This document shows positions 62,651 through 64,000 of a stretch of DNA of 64,000 bases, piece after piece. A program made the translations under genes and the position numbers. The notes beneath the pieces are model-generated. The model was not told where the DNA came from, did not search any database, and was given only the letters and a program-made list of their open reading frames with translations. How positions within the stretch are numbered: position 1 is the first letter of the stretch; every line of letters starts with the position of its first letter. The stretch is from Bacillus sp. F19. Lineage in GTDB: Bacteria; Bacillota; Bacilli; Bacillales; Bacillaceae. The DNA lies in contig CP085710.1 in the NCBI GenBank assembly GCA_023823795.1, forward strand, positions 3,250,001 through 3,314,000, given 5' to 3'.

Positions 62651-62696
62651 AAGACCTGGCAGGGGTTCGCCCCGTCTGCCAGGTCTTTATTTTTGG
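62651..62696 (+). terminator. Strong plus-strand terminator
   Basis: AAGACCTGGCAG/CTGCCAGGTCTT around an inner GGGG-TTCG-CCCC hairpin, followed by TATTTTT. Ends the 158-aa gene. Confidence 0.85.
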
Positions 62697-62792
62697 CTCT
62701 TTTCTAAAAGATTGTTGCTATTAGAAAAATAAATTGTATAATATTGGTAATAACTGATACGTCTGTTAATATCCTAATTAGGAGGTGTTTAG

Positions 62793-63017
62793 ATGAAATT
62801 AAAGAGCTTCATAGTTACCTTTGGTTCCTTTGTATTGACGACAGGAATGCTTTACCTGGTTGGTCATATGTTTACTATTCCTTGGTTAATGTTCCATCAC
62901 GAATATACAGTGAACGGAAACGGCTACTTCATTTCAGCTGGTTCGTTGGTTCCACTAATTATCGGTCTGATTGTATGCTTTTTTGCAGAAAAGATTTATA
63001 TTTACAAGTTCCGATAA
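62793..63017 (+). CDS. 74-aa two-helix membrane protein of the cassette
   Basis: 74 aa with two hydrophobic helices (FIVTFGSFVLTTGMLYLVGHMF and LVPLIIGLIVCFFAEKI). AGGAGGTG lies seven bases before the ATG. A terminator follows at 63020. Not recognised. Confidence 0.75.
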   Translation: MKLKSFIVTFGSFVLTTGMLYLVGHMFTIPWLMFHHEYTVNGNGYFISAGSLVPLIIGLIVCFFAEKIYIYKFR

Positions 63018-63019
63018 AA

Positions 63020-63047
63020 GCTTGGTTGATAATGCCAAGTTTTTTAA
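63020..63047 (+). terminator. Terminator of the 74-aa gene
   Basis: CTTGG-TTGATAATG-CCAAG then TTTTTT. Confidence 0.7.
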
Positions 63048-63051
63048 ATTC

Positions 63052-63162
63052 TTAATTTGCACGCCAAACCTTCTGAAAAACGTGTTTCACGAACCTCTCC
63101 AATGAAATTGGAAATATCAGCTTTTGGTTCAGGATTTCTGCTAATGACTGCTTTCTTCTCAT
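63052..63162 (-). pseudogene. 5' remnant of the resident mrfA (yprA) gene
   Basis: ATG 63162 with GAGGTGAGGCG before it reads MRRKQSLAEILNQ, like the MrfA start MKKKSLSDLIEEL, then loses frame. The next frame gives PEPKADISNFIGEVRETRFSEGL, resembling the WHEIE-REAKT-P-PES region of MrfA. Leader and start are similar to those of the intact copy at 61864. The homology stops near 63060, beside the cassette. Confidence 0.6.
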
Positions 63163-63189
63163 TCGCCTCACCTCTTCATTCATTTTAAC

Positions 63190-63203
63190 AGAATAAACGT
63201 TCG
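63190..63203 (-). promoter_or_regulatory. Candidate LexA box before the yprA 5' remnant
   Basis: Minus strand CGAACGTTTATTCT: CGAAC half-site perfect, 8 of 10 consensus positions. Same relative place as the box before the cassette mrfA. Confidence 0.4.
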
Positions 63204-63375
63204 TTTTTAAGTGGAACAACCCATAATTAATTATTGGAAATTTTGGTGAGGTTTTTTGAGAAATAGGAGCTGTCTGAGGTTTGGGGAGCGGTTGCCTAAG
63301 AATGAATTCCATGACTTTTATTATGTATTCCGTTCAATTGTGAACCAATGAAATCCATTCTGTTACTCTGCCAAT

Positions 63376-63402
63376 AAAAAAAGCAGGCAGCTGCCCGCTT
63401 TA
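63376..63402 (-). terminator. Terminator of ypqE
   Basis: AAGCGGGCAG/CTGCCTGCTT then T run on the minus strand. Confidence 0.85.
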
Positions 63403-63411
63403 TGCATTTCG

Positions 63412-63912
63412 TTATTTAACTTTTATTTCAAACACTTTATCCGAGCCGCCTTTAACCTCGCCTAATGGAGATTTTTGCACATTTACTATAATATCGCCGT
63501 TTGTGATGATGATTGGTGTTATGGTGCTCGCTGCTTTTTCTTTAATTAAATTCAGATCAAACGTAATTAATTTATCTCCAGGTTTTACTTTATCGCCCTC
63601 TTTCACAAAAGCTTCAAAGCCTTCCCCGTTCATCGCAACCGTTTCAAGTCCGATATGAAGCAAAATTTCCATGCCAGTCAGGCTTTTAATTCCAATCGCA
63701 TGTTTTGTGTGAAAAAGCTGAATGATTTCTCCTTCAACCGGAGATACAAGGATACCTTCAGAAGGTTCAATTGCCATCCCGTCACCCATCATTTTTTGAG
63801 AAAAGACCGGATCCGGTACATCTTCAAGGTTAAGTAATCTTCCTGTTAGAGGTGCGTAAACCGTTTCTTCTGTTTGCTTTTCAGTCTTTTTTCCAAATAA
63901 TTTTTTCAGCAT
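63412..63912 (-). CDS. ypqE: PTS glucose-type EIIA protein YpqE
   Basis: 166 aa, EIIA-Glc fold. Active-site histidines in TKHAIGI and [37 protein letters not shown] and [15 protein letters not shown] complete the family pattern. Accepts phosphate from HPr and passes it to EIIB domains; as a free-standing EIIA it may serve several sugar permeases. AAAAGGAG lies eight bases before ATG 63912. The 5' side of the window ends shortly after. Confidence 0.94.
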   Translation of the reverse strand: MLKKLFGKKTEKQTEETVYAPLTGRLLNLEDVPDPVFSQKMMGDGMAIEPSEGILVSPVEGEIIQLFHTKHAIGIKSLTGMEILLHIGLETVAMNGEGFEAFVKEGDKVKPGDKLITFDLNLIKEKAASTITPIIITNGDIIVNVQKSPLGEVKGGSDKVFEIKVK

Positions 63913-64000
63913 GTTCATTCTCCTTTTCTGCTTTCGTTTCTATTATTAGAAATATCCTGTACCCCTGAATTTAAACGCTTCCCTAAGCCCGTCCCCATCT

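Overview
The window comes from a low-GC, endospore-forming member of the Bacillaceae (Bacillus / Metabacillus type). The evidence is the gene order, which follows the B. subtilis yplP-yplQ-dfrA-thyB-ypjP ... ilvD-ypgR-ypgQ-bsaA-metA-ugtP-cspD ... ypbR-ypbQ-bcsA-pbuX-xpt-ypwA-ypvA-ypsC-rnpB-gpsB-ypsA-cotD-yprB-yprA-ypqE segment (recalled, not searched). Sporulation genes, B-type RNase P RNA, strong AGGAGG ribosome sites and many T-tailed hairpin terminators agree. No rRNA, tRNA, CRISPR array or intact transposase was seen.

Layout. 1-8 kb: the end of a degenerate sigma-54-type AAA+ regulator, hemolysin III, a decayed acyltransferase, dfrA-thyA, a secreted M34-like metalloprotease, TerC, ypjQ-ypjP and ypiP. 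8-19 kb: bacilliredoxin, ilvD, a methionine aminopeptidase, ypgR-ypgQ-degV, an amidohydrolase, glutathione peroxidase, fhs and metA. 19-31 kb: ugtP, a membrane hydrolase, an AIM24-methyltransferase pair, HPr, cspD, several small proteins and two RNase H-like genes. 31-36 kb: ypcP, ypbS and the two-headed dynamin DynA. 36-46 kb: more accessory material, with a methyltransferase relic, a frameshifted khtU, an azoreductase, a probable Fur-controlled 28-aa peptide, the alkylpyrone pair bpsA-ypbQ and an L,D-transpeptidase. 46-58 kb: xpt-pbuX under a guanine riboswitch and a PurR-like operator, ypwA, ypvA, ypsC, rnpB, gpsB, ypsA, cotD and yprB.

58-63 kb is the most unusual part. The resident yprA (mrfA) gene is broken. 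Its 3' end still abuts yprB, and a decayed, frameshifted 5' end with its own promoter region lies about 4.6 kb away beside ypqE. Between them is a cassette with a complete, different yprA/mrfA copy, a YolD-like gene, an unrecognised 249-aa gene and two small membrane-protein genes. LexA-like boxes precede both the intact and the decayed yprA. The cassette therefore appears to have interrupted and functionally replaced the host gene. An imperfect ~100-120 bp hairpin repeat occurs at four intergenic sites, one of them inside the xpt leader between the riboswitch terminator and the start codon.

How the genes work together: thymidylate/folate supply (thyA, dfrA, fhs), purine salvage (xpt, pbuX), methionine synthesis (metA), thiol and peroxide defence (brxA, bsaA), glycolipid synthesis (ugtP), K+ efflux (khtTU), division and envelope control (gpsB, dynA), and mitomycin-lesion repair (mrfA with mrfB).
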